Both the position numbers and the translations under genes were made by a program. From Dyadobacter sp. CY312 (GTDB lineage Bacteria > Bacteroidota > Bacteroidia > Cytophagales > Spirosomataceae), in contig NZ_JAJUXG010000015.1 of the NCBI RefSeq assembly GCF_021390535.1, forward strand, positions 124,001 to 188,000: a DNA stretch of 64,000 bases, given 5' to 3'. This document shows positions 54,296 to 63,027 of the stretch, piece by piece. The notes below the pieces were generated by a model. It did no database searches. It had not been told where the DNA came from and saw nothing but the letters and a program-made list of their open reading frames with translations. Within the stretch, counting starts at the first letter, position 1. Each line of letters starts with the position of its first letter.

Positions 54296-54532
54296 TTACT
54301 TCACGTTTTCTTCAAGGTATGCAACAGCCTGACCAACTGTACCAATGTTTTCTGCTTGATCGTCCGGGATAGAAAGGTTAAATTCTTTCTCGAATTCCAT
54401 GATCAATTCAACGGTATCTAGAGAGTCTGCTCCCAAGTCGTTCTGGAAGTTTGCATCTTGCGTAACCTCCGACTCTTCTACGCCGAGTTTTTCGACGATA
54501 ATTTGCTTAACTCTTTCTGCAATTGCTGACAT
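54296..54532 (-). CDS. acpP: Acyl carrier protein
   Basis: Small acidic carrier of 78 residues. The phosphopantetheine-bearing Ser37 is in GADSLDTVELIM, with the four-helix pattern typical of type II ACP. First gene of the acpP-fabF-rnc operon; a promoter with TTTTG and TTTCTTTG lies 31-63 bases upstream. Confidence 0.97.
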   Translation of the reverse strand: MSAIAERVKQIIVEKLGVEESEVTQDANFQNDLGADSLDTVELIMEFEKEFNLSIPDDQAENIGTVGQAVAYLEENVK

Positions 54533-54562
54533 TTTATAAACACTTTTTGGTTAAAATCGCAA

Positions 54563-54595
54563 CAAAGAAAGATATTCTAGTTCACTTTGTCAAAA
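54563..54595 (-). promoter_or_regulatory. Promoter of the acpP operon
   Basis: On the minus strand TTTTG (54595-54591), a 20-base spacer and TTTCTTTG (54570-54563), close to the consensus; an alternative -7 TATCTTTC overlaps it. Confidence 0.55.
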
Positions 54596-54762
54596 TTTTT
54601 TTAACCCTTTAAATTTATTGCCCTGTTTGAAGGGAAATTTAAAAAAACAGGAAATCAGCTGATTATGTCTATACGTTCCAATAAATCTATTAATTACATA
54701 GAGAACATTATGGATAACTGTACATTCGCAAAACTTTTGACAACGTCTGATTCTAAAAATAT

Positions 54763-55575
54763 ATGATCTCGATACCCAAATTAAAAAATACAGATTCTCC
54801 ACAATTCTTCCTGATGGCCGGCCCTTGCGCTATTGAAGGAAGAGATATGGCGCTCCGAATCGCTGAACACATCGTAGGCTTAACAGACAAGCTAAAAATA
54901 CCTTACATCTTCAAAGGTTCATACAGAAAGGCCAACCGCACCAAAATTGATTCCTTCACAGGAATTGGTGACGAAAAAGCGCTTAAAATTTTGCAGGAGA
55001 TCAGTGAAACATTCGGAGTGCCGACCGTAACAGATATTCATGAGTCTCACGAAGCTGCTTTTGCTGCGGAATACGTTGATGTTTTACAAATCCCGGCCTT
55101 CTTGTGCCGCCAAACGGAATTGCTCGCTGCTGCTGCCCGTACAGGTAAAGCTGTGAATGTTAAAAAGGGTCAATTTCTTTCTGGTGCGTCGATGAAATTC
55201 GCAGCCGAAAAAATAAATGAGGTTAACCCTGATTGCCAGGTTTTACTCACCGACAGGGGCAACAGTTTCGGATACGGAGACCTGATCGTCGATTACCGCA
55301 ACCTGCCCGAAATGCAGGCATTTGGTGTACCTGTGATTATGGACTGTACACATTCATTGCAGCAGCCTAACCAAAGCTCAGGCGTTACCGGTGGAAAACC
55401 AAAATTGATCGAAACCATTGCCAAAGCCGCTATTGCCGTAGGTGCCGACGGACTTTTTATTGAAACCCACTTCAATCCGGCAGAAGCGAAATCGGATGGC
55501 GCAAATATGTTGCCGCTTGATCAGCTGGAAGGATTACTGGAAAGACTCGTACGTGTTAGAGAAGCTATTTTATGA
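54763..55575 (+). CDS. kdsA: 3-deoxy-8-phosphooctulonate synthase
   Basis: Condenses phosphoenolpyruvate with arabinose-5-phosphate to KDO-8-phosphate for lipopolysaccharide core, 270 residues. Diagnostic segments are MAGPCAIEGRDMALRIAEHI, FKGSYRKANRTKIDSFTGIG, LQIPAFLCRQTELLAAAA, KKGQFLSGASMKFAAEK and FIETHFNPAEAKSDGANML. It implies that the cell makes KDO-containing LPS. The stop codon overlaps the start of the PAP2 gene (ATGA), so the two are coupled. Confidence 0.96.
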   Translation: MISIPKLKNTDSPQFFLMAGPCAIEGRDMALRIAEHIVGLTDKLKIPYIFKGSYRKANRTKIDSFTGIGDEKALKILQEISETFGVPTVTDIHESHEAAFAAEYVDVLQIPAFLCRQTELLAAAARTGKAVNVKKGQFLSGASMKFAAEKINEVNPDCQVLLTDRGNSFGYGDLIVDYRNLPEMQAFGVPVIMDCTHSLQQPNQSSGVTGGKPKLIETIAKAAIAVGADGLFIETHFNPAEAKSDGANMLPLDQLEGLLERLVRVREAIL

Positions 55576-56303
55576 GCAACGGTTTAAAAAAAATATATGA
55601 TTGTCTAAAATACAGAAACGCTGCCAGAATTAGGTCTGGCAGCGTTTCCTGTCTTTTACTATTTTTCTTTTTAACCCAAAATTTCGTCGCGTCACCCACC
55701 TTTGCTCAATCCACTGACTCAACCAAATTGTGGGTTATCAAACCAATGGATGTCATTCCACCTGTTTCGCTGGCTTTGGCGGGATTGGTTACGCAGGGTA
55801 AAATAAGTCGCCATTTACAAAGCAATGTCGTAAAGAACCATCCAGACTTCCACACCAATATTGATGATTACCTGCCTTACGCACCTGGCGTTGTAAGTCT
55901 GGGGCTTGCTGCTTCGGGCGTAAAAGGAAAACACAAACTTGGAGATCAGGTGATTCTGGCGCTTTTATCGAATGTAATCGCTCAGGGTGTGACACAAAGT
56001 TTGAAACGTATTGTAGCTTATCCCCGTCCAAACGGAGAAGACAATCATTCATTTCCCTCCGGGCATACAACCACTGCCTTTACCAACGCAACGCTTTTAC
56101 ACGAAGAATATGGACAAACAAGCGTTCTGTATAGCATTGGAGGCTATTCTACTGCAACGGCTGTGGGCACCATGCGCATTTTAAATAACAAACACTGGCT
56201 TGCAGATGTATTGATGGGCGCAGGTATCGGAATTGGAGCAACCAAGGCTCTTTACATCAGCTATCCGTGGATGCAACGCACGGTCCGCCGCATGAAACAC
56301 TAA
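55572..56303 (+). CDS. PAP2-family phosphatase
   Basis: Phosphatase of 243 residues with the PAP2 triad: K145…R152-P in KRIVAYPRP, SGH at 163-165 in HSFPSGHTTTAF, and R202…H208 in RILNNKHWLADVLMG. An N-terminal leader (SVSCLLLFFFLTQNFVASPTFAQ) suggests export to the periplasm or membrane. It overlaps kdsA by four bases, which hints at a role in LPS or undecaprenyl phosphate metabolism, such as lipid A or C55-PP dephosphorylation; this is inference. A perfect 14-base-pair hairpin lies within its first 26 codons. Confidence 0.88.
   Translation: MSNGLKKIYDCLKYRNAARIRSGSVSCLLLFFFLTQNFVASPTFAQSTDSTKLWVIKPMDVIPPVSLALAGLVTQGKISRHLQSNVVKNHPDFHTNIDDYLPYAPGVVSLGLAASGVKGKHKLGDQVILALLSNVIAQGVTQSLKRIVAYPRPNGEDNHSFPSGHTTTAFTNATLLHEEYGQTSVLYSIGGYSTATAVGTMRILNNKHWLADVLMGAGIGIGATKALYISYPWMQRTVRRMKH
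55615..55648 (+). other. Perfect hairpin inside the 5' end of the PAP2 gene
   Basis: Arms 55615-55628 (beginning GAAACGCTG) and 55635-55648 are exact complements over 14 bases with a 6-base loop, followed by a pyrimidine-rich stretch with several short T-runs. It resembles a terminator for kdsA, yet it is in the reading frame of the next gene. Confidence 0.7.
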
Positions 56304-56395
56304 GCATTTTAAAGTTTCACCTACCAGAAACACTGCTGACATACTGCTGTCACTCGCCTTCTTTTAATTTGTCGTGATCATTAATCTTTTCATTT

Positions 56396-56854
56396 ATGCA
56401 AATCAGGACAATCCAGACCATCAACGTATTTTGTTACGAAACCCAAACAAGCCTTCGTGACATACCGCAATATGTGCGTGTAATCGCTCAGCGCCTTTAT
56501 ATAGACGCCATAAAAAATAATCTGGAAATTACAGGACCTGTTTACTGGATATACAAAGGCGCCGACGGCCAGCCTGACACAAAGTTTGAACTCACAATTG
56601 CGCTACCAGTTTTTCAGAATACGGCAACAATAACAAATTCTGAATTTAAACTTAAAACACTGGATACTTTCCGTTGCGTTTCGCGTACACATTCAGGAGA
56701 TTGGGCAAAACTGGGTGAAACTTACGGTAGCATATTCTCCGAAATACTGGTGAAAGAACCCGCTTTGAGTGGTGAAAACAGGGAAATTTATCTCAATATG
56801 GATTTTGCCAATTCCGAAGGAAATATCACCGAGGTACAGATCGGCCTCGTTTAA
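56396..56854 (+). CDS. GyrI-like effector-binding domain protein
   Basis: Single-domain protein of 152 residues resembling the GyrI/AraC effector-binding fold: FCYETQTSLRDIPQYVRVIAQRLY, a strand ITGPVYWIYKG, and TFRCVSRTHSGDWAKLGETYGSIFSEIL towards the C-terminus. Such small proteins bind diverse hydrophobic ligands; no DNA-binding domain is attached. The ligand is unknown. Lies 24 bases before tag. Confidence 0.75.
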   Translation: MQIRTIQTINVFCYETQTSLRDIPQYVRVIAQRLYIDAIKNNLEITGPVYWIYKGADGQPDTKFELTIALPVFQNTATITNSEFKLKTLDTFRCVSRTHSGDWAKLGETYGSIFSEILVKEPALSGENREIYLNMDFANSEGNITEVQIGLV

Positions 56855-56878
56855 AACCAACATCTGCATTTATCAGCC

Positions 56879-57409
56879 ATGTCATATTGCAATTACGTAA
56901 ATCACAATAGCTCGGAAAACCCCGACTTTCTCCTCAACAAACATTATCACGATCATCAGTATGGTTTTCCCATTGAAGATGACGACGAACTCCTTGGGCG
57001 TTTCATTCTTGAAATAAACCAGGCCGGACTTAGCTGGACCTTGATGCTAAGAAAACAAGCCAGTTTCCGACTGGCTTACGATAACTTTTCAATTGAGAAA
57101 ATTGCTGCTTATGACGAAGCAGACCGTGAAAGGCTGATGCAGGACGCTGGCGTGATTCGCAACAAACTGAAAATAAACGCGGCAATTGTGAATGCACAAA
57201 AGATATTGGAGCTGAGAAAGGAATTCGGAACGTTTAAGGGCTGGCTGGATGCACACCGGCCTTTAGACAAATCCGAATGGACCAGGCTTTTTAAAAAGAC
57301 TTTCAAATTCACGGGTGGTGAAATCGTAAATGAATTTCTGATGAGCACCGGCTATCTACCAGGTGCTCACAGCGAAGACTGTCCGATTTATCATCAAATC
57401 AATCAGTAG
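56879..57409 (+). CDS. tag: DNA-3-methyladenine glycosylase I
   Basis: Base-excision repair enzyme removing 3-methyladenine, 176 residues. The catalytic Glu45 is in FILEINQAGLSW. The zinc ligands are Cys4, His24 (YHDHQYG), His164 and Cys168 (GAHSEDCPIY), all conserved in the Tag family. It is in line with the GyrI-like gene (24 bases) and convergent with the GDPD fusion. Confidence 0.94.
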   Translation: MSYCNYVNHNSSENPDFLLNKHYHDHQYGFPIEDDDELLGRFILEINQAGLSWTLMLRKQASFRLAYDNFSIEKIAAYDEADRERLMQDAGVIRNKLKINAAIVNAQKILELRKEFGTFKGWLDAHRPLDKSEWTRLFKKTFKFTGGEIVNEFLMSTGYLPGAHSEDCPIYHQINQ

Positions 57410-57436
57410 CAAGCGTTAAAAATATTGTCAATTGAC

Positions 57437-59080
57437 TCATTTGGCAGGATATGTTTTTTCAAGCCAAACTAGCAACTTGCTCATTACATCCACCATTGAA
57501 GCTGCGCTCACACCATGTTTGTCGTTAGGATACAATTCATATTGAGCAGGAATGTCGAGCGAAATCAATTTTTTATAAAGGTTTTCGGCCTGGCTCACAT
57601 GCACCAGCGGATCTTCCCCTCCGTGAAAAAGAATGGTTGGCACGCCGGTTTCTTTTGTGAGATGGTAGGACGGACTAGCGTCTTTGGCGATTTGTGCCTG
57701 CGGATCTTTTTCGCCCAAAAACCGGATGACCGTGTTGTCAGCATCGCTGCCATCTGCCCGCACCATCTTGTCGGTCAGGTCTGTTGGCCCCCACAAATCA
57801 ATTACTGCTTTCACTTTCTTTTCAGGATCGTGCCCATAAGCATATAACATGGCCAGGTGAGCTCCTGCGCTCCCACCCATCAGAGCGAATTGACTTCCGT
57901 TGTATTGATGCTTTTTTGATTTATCCGCCAAAAACTGCAATGCCTTTTTAACATCCTGGATCTGCGCCGGAAAAAGATCTTTACCATCTTTCACCAAACG
58001 ATAGTTTATTGACACAACTGCATAACCTCGGTTCTCAACCAACTCATCAATAAGGACTTTCGGAAATTCACTTTTATCTCCCCTGCTCCAAGAACCGCCG
58101 TGCATATATACAATCAGCTTAGTCGAATCCGTGTGATTTCGTGGAACAAATGCATCCAGCAAATTTTCATTTCCTGGCGCATCTCCGTATTTCACGTCTT
58201 TCAGTTCAATATAAGAAGGCTTCTTTTTTACTACTTCCGCACTGGCAGAAACCGGCATCCCATCCCGCCATCCATTCTTTTTAAGATACTTTACCAGCTC
58301 AGCAGGTTTGTCCGTTTGGAGTCCCTGTACTCCTTTTTGTAATGCTTCATTCCATGAATCAGGCCCTTCTGAGGCACTTTGTACATCAAGCCATACAGCC
58401 ACTCCGTTTTCTCTGGCGACACGCACCATTTCCGGATCAGCAATATTATCAAGCACTTCGATTTTAACCTGCCCGAGGAACATGCCCAGTTGTTCCTTAT
58501 TTTTTACCTCGCCGAATAGGCTGGTCATGAGTGGAACCTCCGGTGCAATACTCCTCCATTGCTTGTACTGCGGGATTTTATTGATGTATACTACAACCTG
58601 TCTTTCCATGCCGGCTTCACGAATCTGTCGAAAGGTCTCGGCAACGTCAGCTTCTTTAAAATCCAGGTATATGTTAATCTTCCCTTTGCAGACTTTCAGC
58701 ACTTCAGAAAACTCCGGAATTTTGTGCGGTTTCTTGCTTCCATTCAGCACTTTAAGCGCTTTTAACTCAACCAGCGACATATCGGCCACTTTTCCTTTTC
58801 CATTGGTAGTCCTGTCTACAGTTGCGTCATGCACCACCACCAAATGTCCATCTTTACTACTTCGCAGATCTACCTCTACATAATCCGCACCAGCTTTTAT
58901 GGCTTCCTTAAAAGAGGCGATTGTGTTTTCGGGAACATCCACATGATTACCTCTGTGGGCAATCACCACAAGTTTGTTTTTGGATTCGGGTAAAGCAATC
59001 TGCGACTGTCCCACCGCATGGACGGCAAGGCACATTAACAGGCAGAACAGTCTGTATGTTTTATGAAAGAAATTAGTCAT
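57437..59080 (-). CDS. Glycerophosphodiester phosphodiesterase fused to an alpha/beta hydrolase
   Basis: Exported two-domain protein of 547 residues. After a signal peptide (LFCLLMCLAVHAVGQ), residues about 30-270 form a GDPD domain with IAHRGNHVDVPENTIASF, EVDLRSSKDGHLVVVHD and YLDFKEADV, the metal and catalytic residues being present. Residues about 290-547 form an alpha/beta hydrolase of the BD-FAE/esterase type with MHGGSWSRGDKS (oxyanion loop), nucleophile in GGSAGAHLA, Asp in FHGGEDPLV and His in DKHGV. The start is the ATG at 59080, giving the signal peptide. Both activities on one chain could strip acyl chains and then glycerophosphodiesters from lipids. Confidence 0.88.
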   Translation of the reverse strand: MTNFFHKTYRLFCLLMCLAVHAVGQSQIALPESKNKLVVIAHRGNHVDVPENTIASFKEAIKAGADYVEVDLRSSKDGHLVVVHDATVDRTTNGKGKVADMSLVELKALKVLNGSKKPHKIPEFSEVLKVCKGKINIYLDFKEADVAETFRQIREAGMERQVVVYINKIPQYKQWRSIAPEVPLMTSLFGEVKNKEQLGMFLGQVKIEVLDNIADPEMVRVARENGVAVWLDVQSASEGPDSWNEALQKGVQGLQTDKPAELVKYLKKNGWRDGMPVSASAEVVKKKPSYIELKDVKYGDAPGNENLLDAFVPRNHTDSTKLIVYMHGGSWSRGDKSEFPKVLIDELVENRGYAVVSINYRLVKDGKDLFPAQIQDVKKALQFLADKSKKHQYNGSQFALMGGSAGAHLAMLYAYGHDPEKKVKAVIDLWGPTDLTDKMVRADGSDADNTVIRFLGEKDPQAQIAKDASPSYHLTKETGVPTILFHGGEDPLVHVSQAENLYKKLISLDIPAQYELYPNDKHGVSAASMVDVMSKLLVWLEKTYPAK

Positions 59081-59133
59081 TTCTAATTTGGATTTTGTGG
59101 GCAAATCAGAAAGTATACTGTGCTAAAAAGAAG

Positions 59134-59168
59134 AAAGGCTATCAGGAGAAAAACACCCGATAGCCTTT
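59134..59168 (-). terminator. Possible terminator upstream of the GDPD gene
   Basis: AAAGGCTATC and GATAGCCTTT form a 10-base-pair stem with a 15-base loop; flanking bases include short A/T runs in both directions. It may end the pfkB transcript. Confidence 0.5.
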
Positions 59169-59227
59169 AATTATTAATTTTAGGTTTTGCATAAAAGAGC
59201 CAAACCATTTCATATTGTCAGATGAAC

Positions 59228-59330
59228 ACAAGACGTTCCTATGGAACGACGTCTGACTGTGTTTGTAATTATTTCTACCAACCAGACGTCCCTAATGGGT
59301 CGTTTTACTGAAACGTCCCATTAAAACCTC
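59228..59330. repeat. REP-like palindromic repeat cluster
   Basis: Three related units, each a palindrome or half of one: AGACGTTCCTATGGAACG at 59231, CAGACGTCCCTAATGGGTCG at 59283 and AAACGTCCCATTA at 59311, linked by a TTTCTACCAACC-type spacer. I recall similar intergenic sequences in other Bacteroidota genomes, so it is likely a REP-type element. Not coding. Confidence 0.6.
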
Positions 59331-59378
59331 AACAACGTAAAATTTTAGCAGACCTCTCAGCATTCAAAAACATCTCAA

Positions 59379-60296
59379 CTATTGAATCTCGAAACTAGAC
59401 AAATTAACAAATTGCTGAACACGTTCGTTGATTTCTTCCTGAGTAAGATTAACCAATCGCTCTGTTCCAAATTTTTCAACACAGAAAGAAGCCATTGCAG
59501 AACCGTAAATAATCGCACGTTTCATATTGTCAAAAGAAATATCTCCCGTGCTAGCCAGATAACCGATAAAACCACCAGCAAATGTATCTCCAGCCCCTGT
59601 TGGATCGAAAACTTCTTCAAGCGGAAGAGCAGGAGCATAAAAAATGCGATCGCCCTGGAACAACAATGCACCGTGTTCGCCTTTTTTGATGATCAGTGTT
59701 TTAGGTCCCATTGCCATTATTTTAACAGCCGCCTTACGCAATGAATATTCTCCTGAAAGCTGACGCGCCTCTTCGTCGTTGATCGTCACAACATCCACCA
59801 TGCTGATCACTTCTTTCAGATCTTCCAGAGCAATGTTCATCCACAGGTTCATCGTATCCAGCATGATCAGCTTAGGACGATTTGTCATACGCTCAATTAC
59901 CAGTTTCTGCGTAGCCGGAACTGTGTTTCCCAACATCAGAAACTGAGTAGACTGGTATGAGTCAGGAATGATCGGATCGAAATGTTCCATCACGTTCAGC
60001 TGCGTTTCCAGCGTATCACGTGTGTTCATATCCTCATGATATTTCCCCGACCAGAAAAAAGTTTTGCCATCAGGAATGATCTCCAAACCTTCTGTATTCA
60101 CACCGTGTTCTTCAAGAAGACTGATCATGCTTTGCGGGAAATCGCCGCCTACAACCGCTACCAGATTATTTTCTTTTGTGAAATATGAAGCAGATAATGT
60201 GATGTACGTTGCCGCGCCTCCTATGATTTTATCTGTTTTTCCGAATGGGGTTTCAAGAGCATCAAATGCGACAGATCCAACTGTTAGTAAACTCAT
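59379..60296 (-). CDS. PfkB-family carbohydrate kinase
   Basis: Cytoplasmic sugar or nucleoside kinase of 305 residues. It opens LLTVGSVAFDALETPFGKTDKIIGGAATYI, and the ATP site is DPTGAGDTFAGGF near residues 240-252, with the catalytic Asp in GAGD. The substrate-binding N-terminus lacks the NPGG-type motif of ribokinase, so the sugar is not assigned. It is divergent from the DUF5618-like gene. Confidence 0.88.
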   Translation of the reverse strand: MSLLTVGSVAFDALETPFGKTDKIIGGAATYITLSASYFTKENNLVAVVGGDFPQSMISLLEEHGVNTEGLEIIPDGKTFFWSGKYHEDMNTRDTLETQLNVMEHFDPIIPDSYQSTQFLMLGNTVPATQKLVIERMTNRPKLIMLDTMNLWMNIALEDLKEVISMVDVVTINDEEARQLSGEYSLRKAAVKIMAMGPKTLIIKKGEHGALLFQGDRIFYAPALPLEEVFDPTGAGDTFAGGFIGYLASTGDISFDNMKRAIIYGSAMASFCVEKFGTERLVNLTQEEINERVQQFVNLSSFEIQ

Positions 60297-60521
60297 AAAG
60301 TAGTATTGTATTGATTTTAAGTATGTTTCAAAAGTTTATTCTAATCAAAAAACGCTGCGAAGATAAAGAAAACACCTGAATTGCGTATCCGCCCGATTTG
60401 TATTATGCTAAACAGTTGGCAATCAATCATGGGTATTTGCTATTTTTGCAGGAAGCCTGGTATTTAAGAGAAAGATCCTGTTAATGATTTACGAGTAAAT
60501 CGCATATACTTCATCAAACTT

Positions 60522-60529
60522 TAACTTTG
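60522..60529 (+). promoter_or_regulatory. Likely -7 element of the DUF5618-like gene
   Basis: TAACTTTG ends nine bases before the ATG at 60539, so the transcript would have almost no leader. No -33 TTG is seen at the usual distance. Confidence 0.4.
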
Positions 60530-60538
60530 TGCCTAATT

Positions 60539-60925
60539 ATGGAAGCCATTTCAGAAGCAAGACGACACATTGACAACGCCAAAGGTTTTCTGAGCAACAA
60601 TGCTAAGAAACAGGATGGTTTGTATCAGGATAAAAAATATGTGAAAATTGCCGGACACACGGCGTATACAGGCATTTTACTTGCACTTGATGAGTTGTTA
60701 GGAGAGAAAAAGCAAAAGACAAGAAAAAGTGCTGAATGGTATCAGAAAGAACTATCAGTTATTGATAAAAAAATCACCTCTGATTTTGCAACTGCATATG
60801 AAGTGCTCCATTTATCTATGAGTTATGATGGAACAAGAAGCGCTAAAATTGCGAAACTAGGAATGGAAACAGCCGAAAAAATAATAAGCTGGGTAGAAAA
60901 CAGACTAACACCTCATACGAAATGA
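60539..60925 (+). CDS. DUF5618-like small protein
   Basis: Small helical protein of 128 residues. The pattern of ISEARRHIDNAKGFLSNNA, then YVKIAGHTAYTGILLALDELLG and a C-terminal helix resembles DUF5618, a family of unknown function related to HEPN-type helical bundles; the assignment is from memory. Its transcript may start within a few bases of the ATG. cysS follows after 78 bases. Confidence 0.7.
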   Translation: MEAISEARRHIDNAKGFLSNNAKKQDGLYQDKKYVKIAGHTAYTGILLALDELLGEKKQKTRKSAEWYQKELSVIDKKITSDFATAYEVLHLSMSYDGTRSAKIAKLGMETAEKIISWVENRLTPHTK

Positions 60926-61003
60926 AAAAACAAAGTTGTTGTTCGGGCATTTGAATAATAAATAAGTACCCGAAATCAGATATTCAAAGAAAGTAACAAT
61001 TAC

Positions 61004-62506
61004 ATGGCCGAAAGAACTTACCAGCCGCTCCGGATTTTTAATACGCTTACCCGCAATAAAGATTTATTTGAACCCATTGCTCCGCCATACGTGGGCATGT
61101 ATGTATGTGGACCAACGGTTTACAACAATGTCCACTTGGGTAACATCCGCACCTTTTTGTCATTTGATATTCTGTTCCGCTACCTTACTCACATTGGCTA
61201 CAAAGTGCGCTATGTGCGGAACATCACCGATGTGGGCCACCTTGTAGGTGATGGCGAAGTGGGTGAAGATAAAATTGGGAAAATGGCCAAGCTGCAAAAA
61301 CTTGAGCCTATGGAAATTGTACAGCGTTACACCAACGATTTTCATGACGTTTCTGCCATTTTTAATCTGTTGCCTCCAAGTATAGAACCTACTGCAACGG
61401 GTCATTTGATTGAACAGATCGAAGCTGTGCAAACACTTATTGACAAAGGAATGGCTTATGAATCAAACGGTTCCGTGTATTTCGACATCAATAAATATCA
61501 GGCAAGCGGCAACGATTACGGAAAACTTTCCGGGCGTGTTATCGAAGATTTGCTTAACGAAACCCGCGAACTGGACGGGCAGGCAGAGAAGCTGAACCCT
61601 CTTGATTTTGCACTCTGGAAAAAAGCAAGCCCTGAGCACATTATGCAGTGGGATTCTCCATGGGGAATGGGTTTCCCTGGCTGGCATTTGGAATGTACCT
61701 GCATGAGTGCAAAATATTTGGGCAAACAGTTTGATATTCACGGCGGTGGAATGGACTTAAAATTCCCTCACCACGAATGTGAAATTGCTCAGGGGAAAGC
61801 GCTTACCAATGTGGAGCCGGTCAGATACTGGATGCATACCAATATGCTTACAGTGAACGGACAGAAAATGTCTAAATCACTCAACAACTCTTTTTTACCT
61901 GCGGAGCTATTTTCAGGAAATCACGATTTGCTGGAACAGGCATACAGCCCGATGACAGTTCGTTTCTTTATGCTGCAAAGCCAGTACAGAAGCACGCTGG
62001 ATTTTTCCAACGATGCGCTGAAAGCGGCACAAAAAGGTTATAAAAAATTAGCCAATGCAATCCGGATCATTAAACGAATGACTTTTGCTGTTGAGCAGGA
62101 TGCGGAATTGGATACGAAGAAGATCACTGATATTGAGAAATCAATCGCTGGTTTCTACGGTGCCATGAATGACGATTTGAATACGGCAGTTGCATTTGCA
62201 AATTTGTTTAACATGGTAAAATACGTGAACATGCTTAACCTCGGTCAGTTGAATCCGGCTGCTTTGGGTGAAGACGTTTTCAATGAACTGAAAAACAAAT
62301 TCATCACTTTCTTTGAAGATGTATTGGGGCTGAAAGAAGAGCTGACGGAAGGAAGTGCGGTTTTAGACGGAATGCTGAATCTTTACCGCGAATATAAAAT
62401 GACACGTAATTACGAAAAAGTAGACGAGATACGTTCTTATTTCAAAAAGCAGGGGCTCGCCATTCATGATACCAAAGTCAGGATAGACTGGGCTTACGAA
62501 GAGTAA
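61004..62506 (+). CDS. cysS: Cysteine--tRNA ligase
   Basis: Class I aminoacyl-tRNA synthetase of 500 residues. The HIGH-type motif is HLGN at residues 44-47, the KMSKS loop at 288-292, and zinc ligands include Cys35 in YVCGPTVYN and the cysteine/histidine set in WHLECTCMSAKYLG and HHECEIAQ. The C-terminal anticodon-binding domain ends in YKMTRNYEKVDEIRSYFKKQGLAIHDTK. The DUF192 gene starts two bases after its stop. Confidence 0.97.
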   Translation: MAERTYQPLRIFNTLTRNKDLFEPIAPPYVGMYVCGPTVYNNVHLGNIRTFLSFDILFRYLTHIGYKVRYVRNITDVGHLVGDGEVGEDKIGKMAKLQKLEPMEIVQRYTNDFHDVSAIFNLLPPSIEPTATGHLIEQIEAVQTLIDKGMAYESNGSVYFDINKYQASGNDYGKLSGRVIEDLLNETRELDGQAEKLNPLDFALWKKASPEHIMQWDSPWGMGFPGWHLECTCMSAKYLGKQFDIHGGGMDLKFPHHECEIAQGKALTNVEPVRYWMHTNMLTVNGQKMSKSLNNSFLPAELFSGNHDLLEQAYSPMTVRFFMLQSQYRSTLDFSNDALKAAQKGYKKLANAIRIIKRMTFAVEQDAELDTKKITDIEKSIAGFYGAMNDDLNTAVAFANLFNMVKYVNMLNLGQLNPAALGEDVFNELKNKFITFFEDVLGLKEELTEGSAVLDGMLNLYREYKMTRNYEKVDEIRSYFKKQGLAIHDTKVRIDWAYEE

Positions 62507-62508
62507 TT

Positions 62509-63027
62509 ATGAGAAACCGTCAGTCCATTTTTGCATATATTTTATTGGCTGTTTTCCTGCTGGGCGGCGCTGCATTTCTGCTTGCTCCGTGGTTAGCAAA
62601 AAAGTCTGCTCCCGAACCATCATCGAATGCTATTGAAACGCCTGCCGCTGAGCCTATCACCAAGGAAGGCGAGGTTGTGTTTTTCCGGGATGGTAAAAAG
62701 ATCCGGAAAATTGATGTGGAGATCGCAGAAAATGACGCAGAACGCAATAAAGGACTCATGTACAGACCTTACATCCCGGACTCTACCGGGATGCTTTTTA
62801 TTTTTCCGGAACCAAGAGAACTCGGTTTTTGGATGAAAAACACGCAGATCCCGCTCGACATCATGTATGTAGACGCGAACAAGAAAATCATTTCTATTCA
62901 AAAACACACGAAACCTTTTTCCGAAGAAAGCCTTCCATCCAACGGCGTAGCCCAGTATGTGGTGGAAGTAAATGCCGGATTCAGCGATCGTAATGATATT
63001 AAAACAGGTGATGTTATTTCATTCTAA
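62509..63027 (+). CDS. DUF192-family exported protein
   Basis: Protein of 172 residues with an N-terminal transmembrane or signal segment (FAYILLAVFLLGGAAFLLAPW), then a DUF192 domain: GLMYRPYIPDSTGMLFIFPEPRELGFWMKNTQIPLDIMYVD. The family's function is not established. It begins two bases after cysS and its stop codon is overlapped by the start of the peptidase gene, so the three genes likely form an operon. Confidence 0.88.
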   Translation: MRNRQSIFAYILLAVFLLGGAAFLLAPWLAKKSAPEPSSNAIETPAAEPITKEGEVVFFRDGKKIRKIDVEIAENDAERNKGLMYRPYIPDSTGMLFIFPEPRELGFWMKNTQIPLDIMYVDANKKIISIQKHTKPFSEESLPSNGVAQYVVEVNAGFSDRNDIKTGDVISF

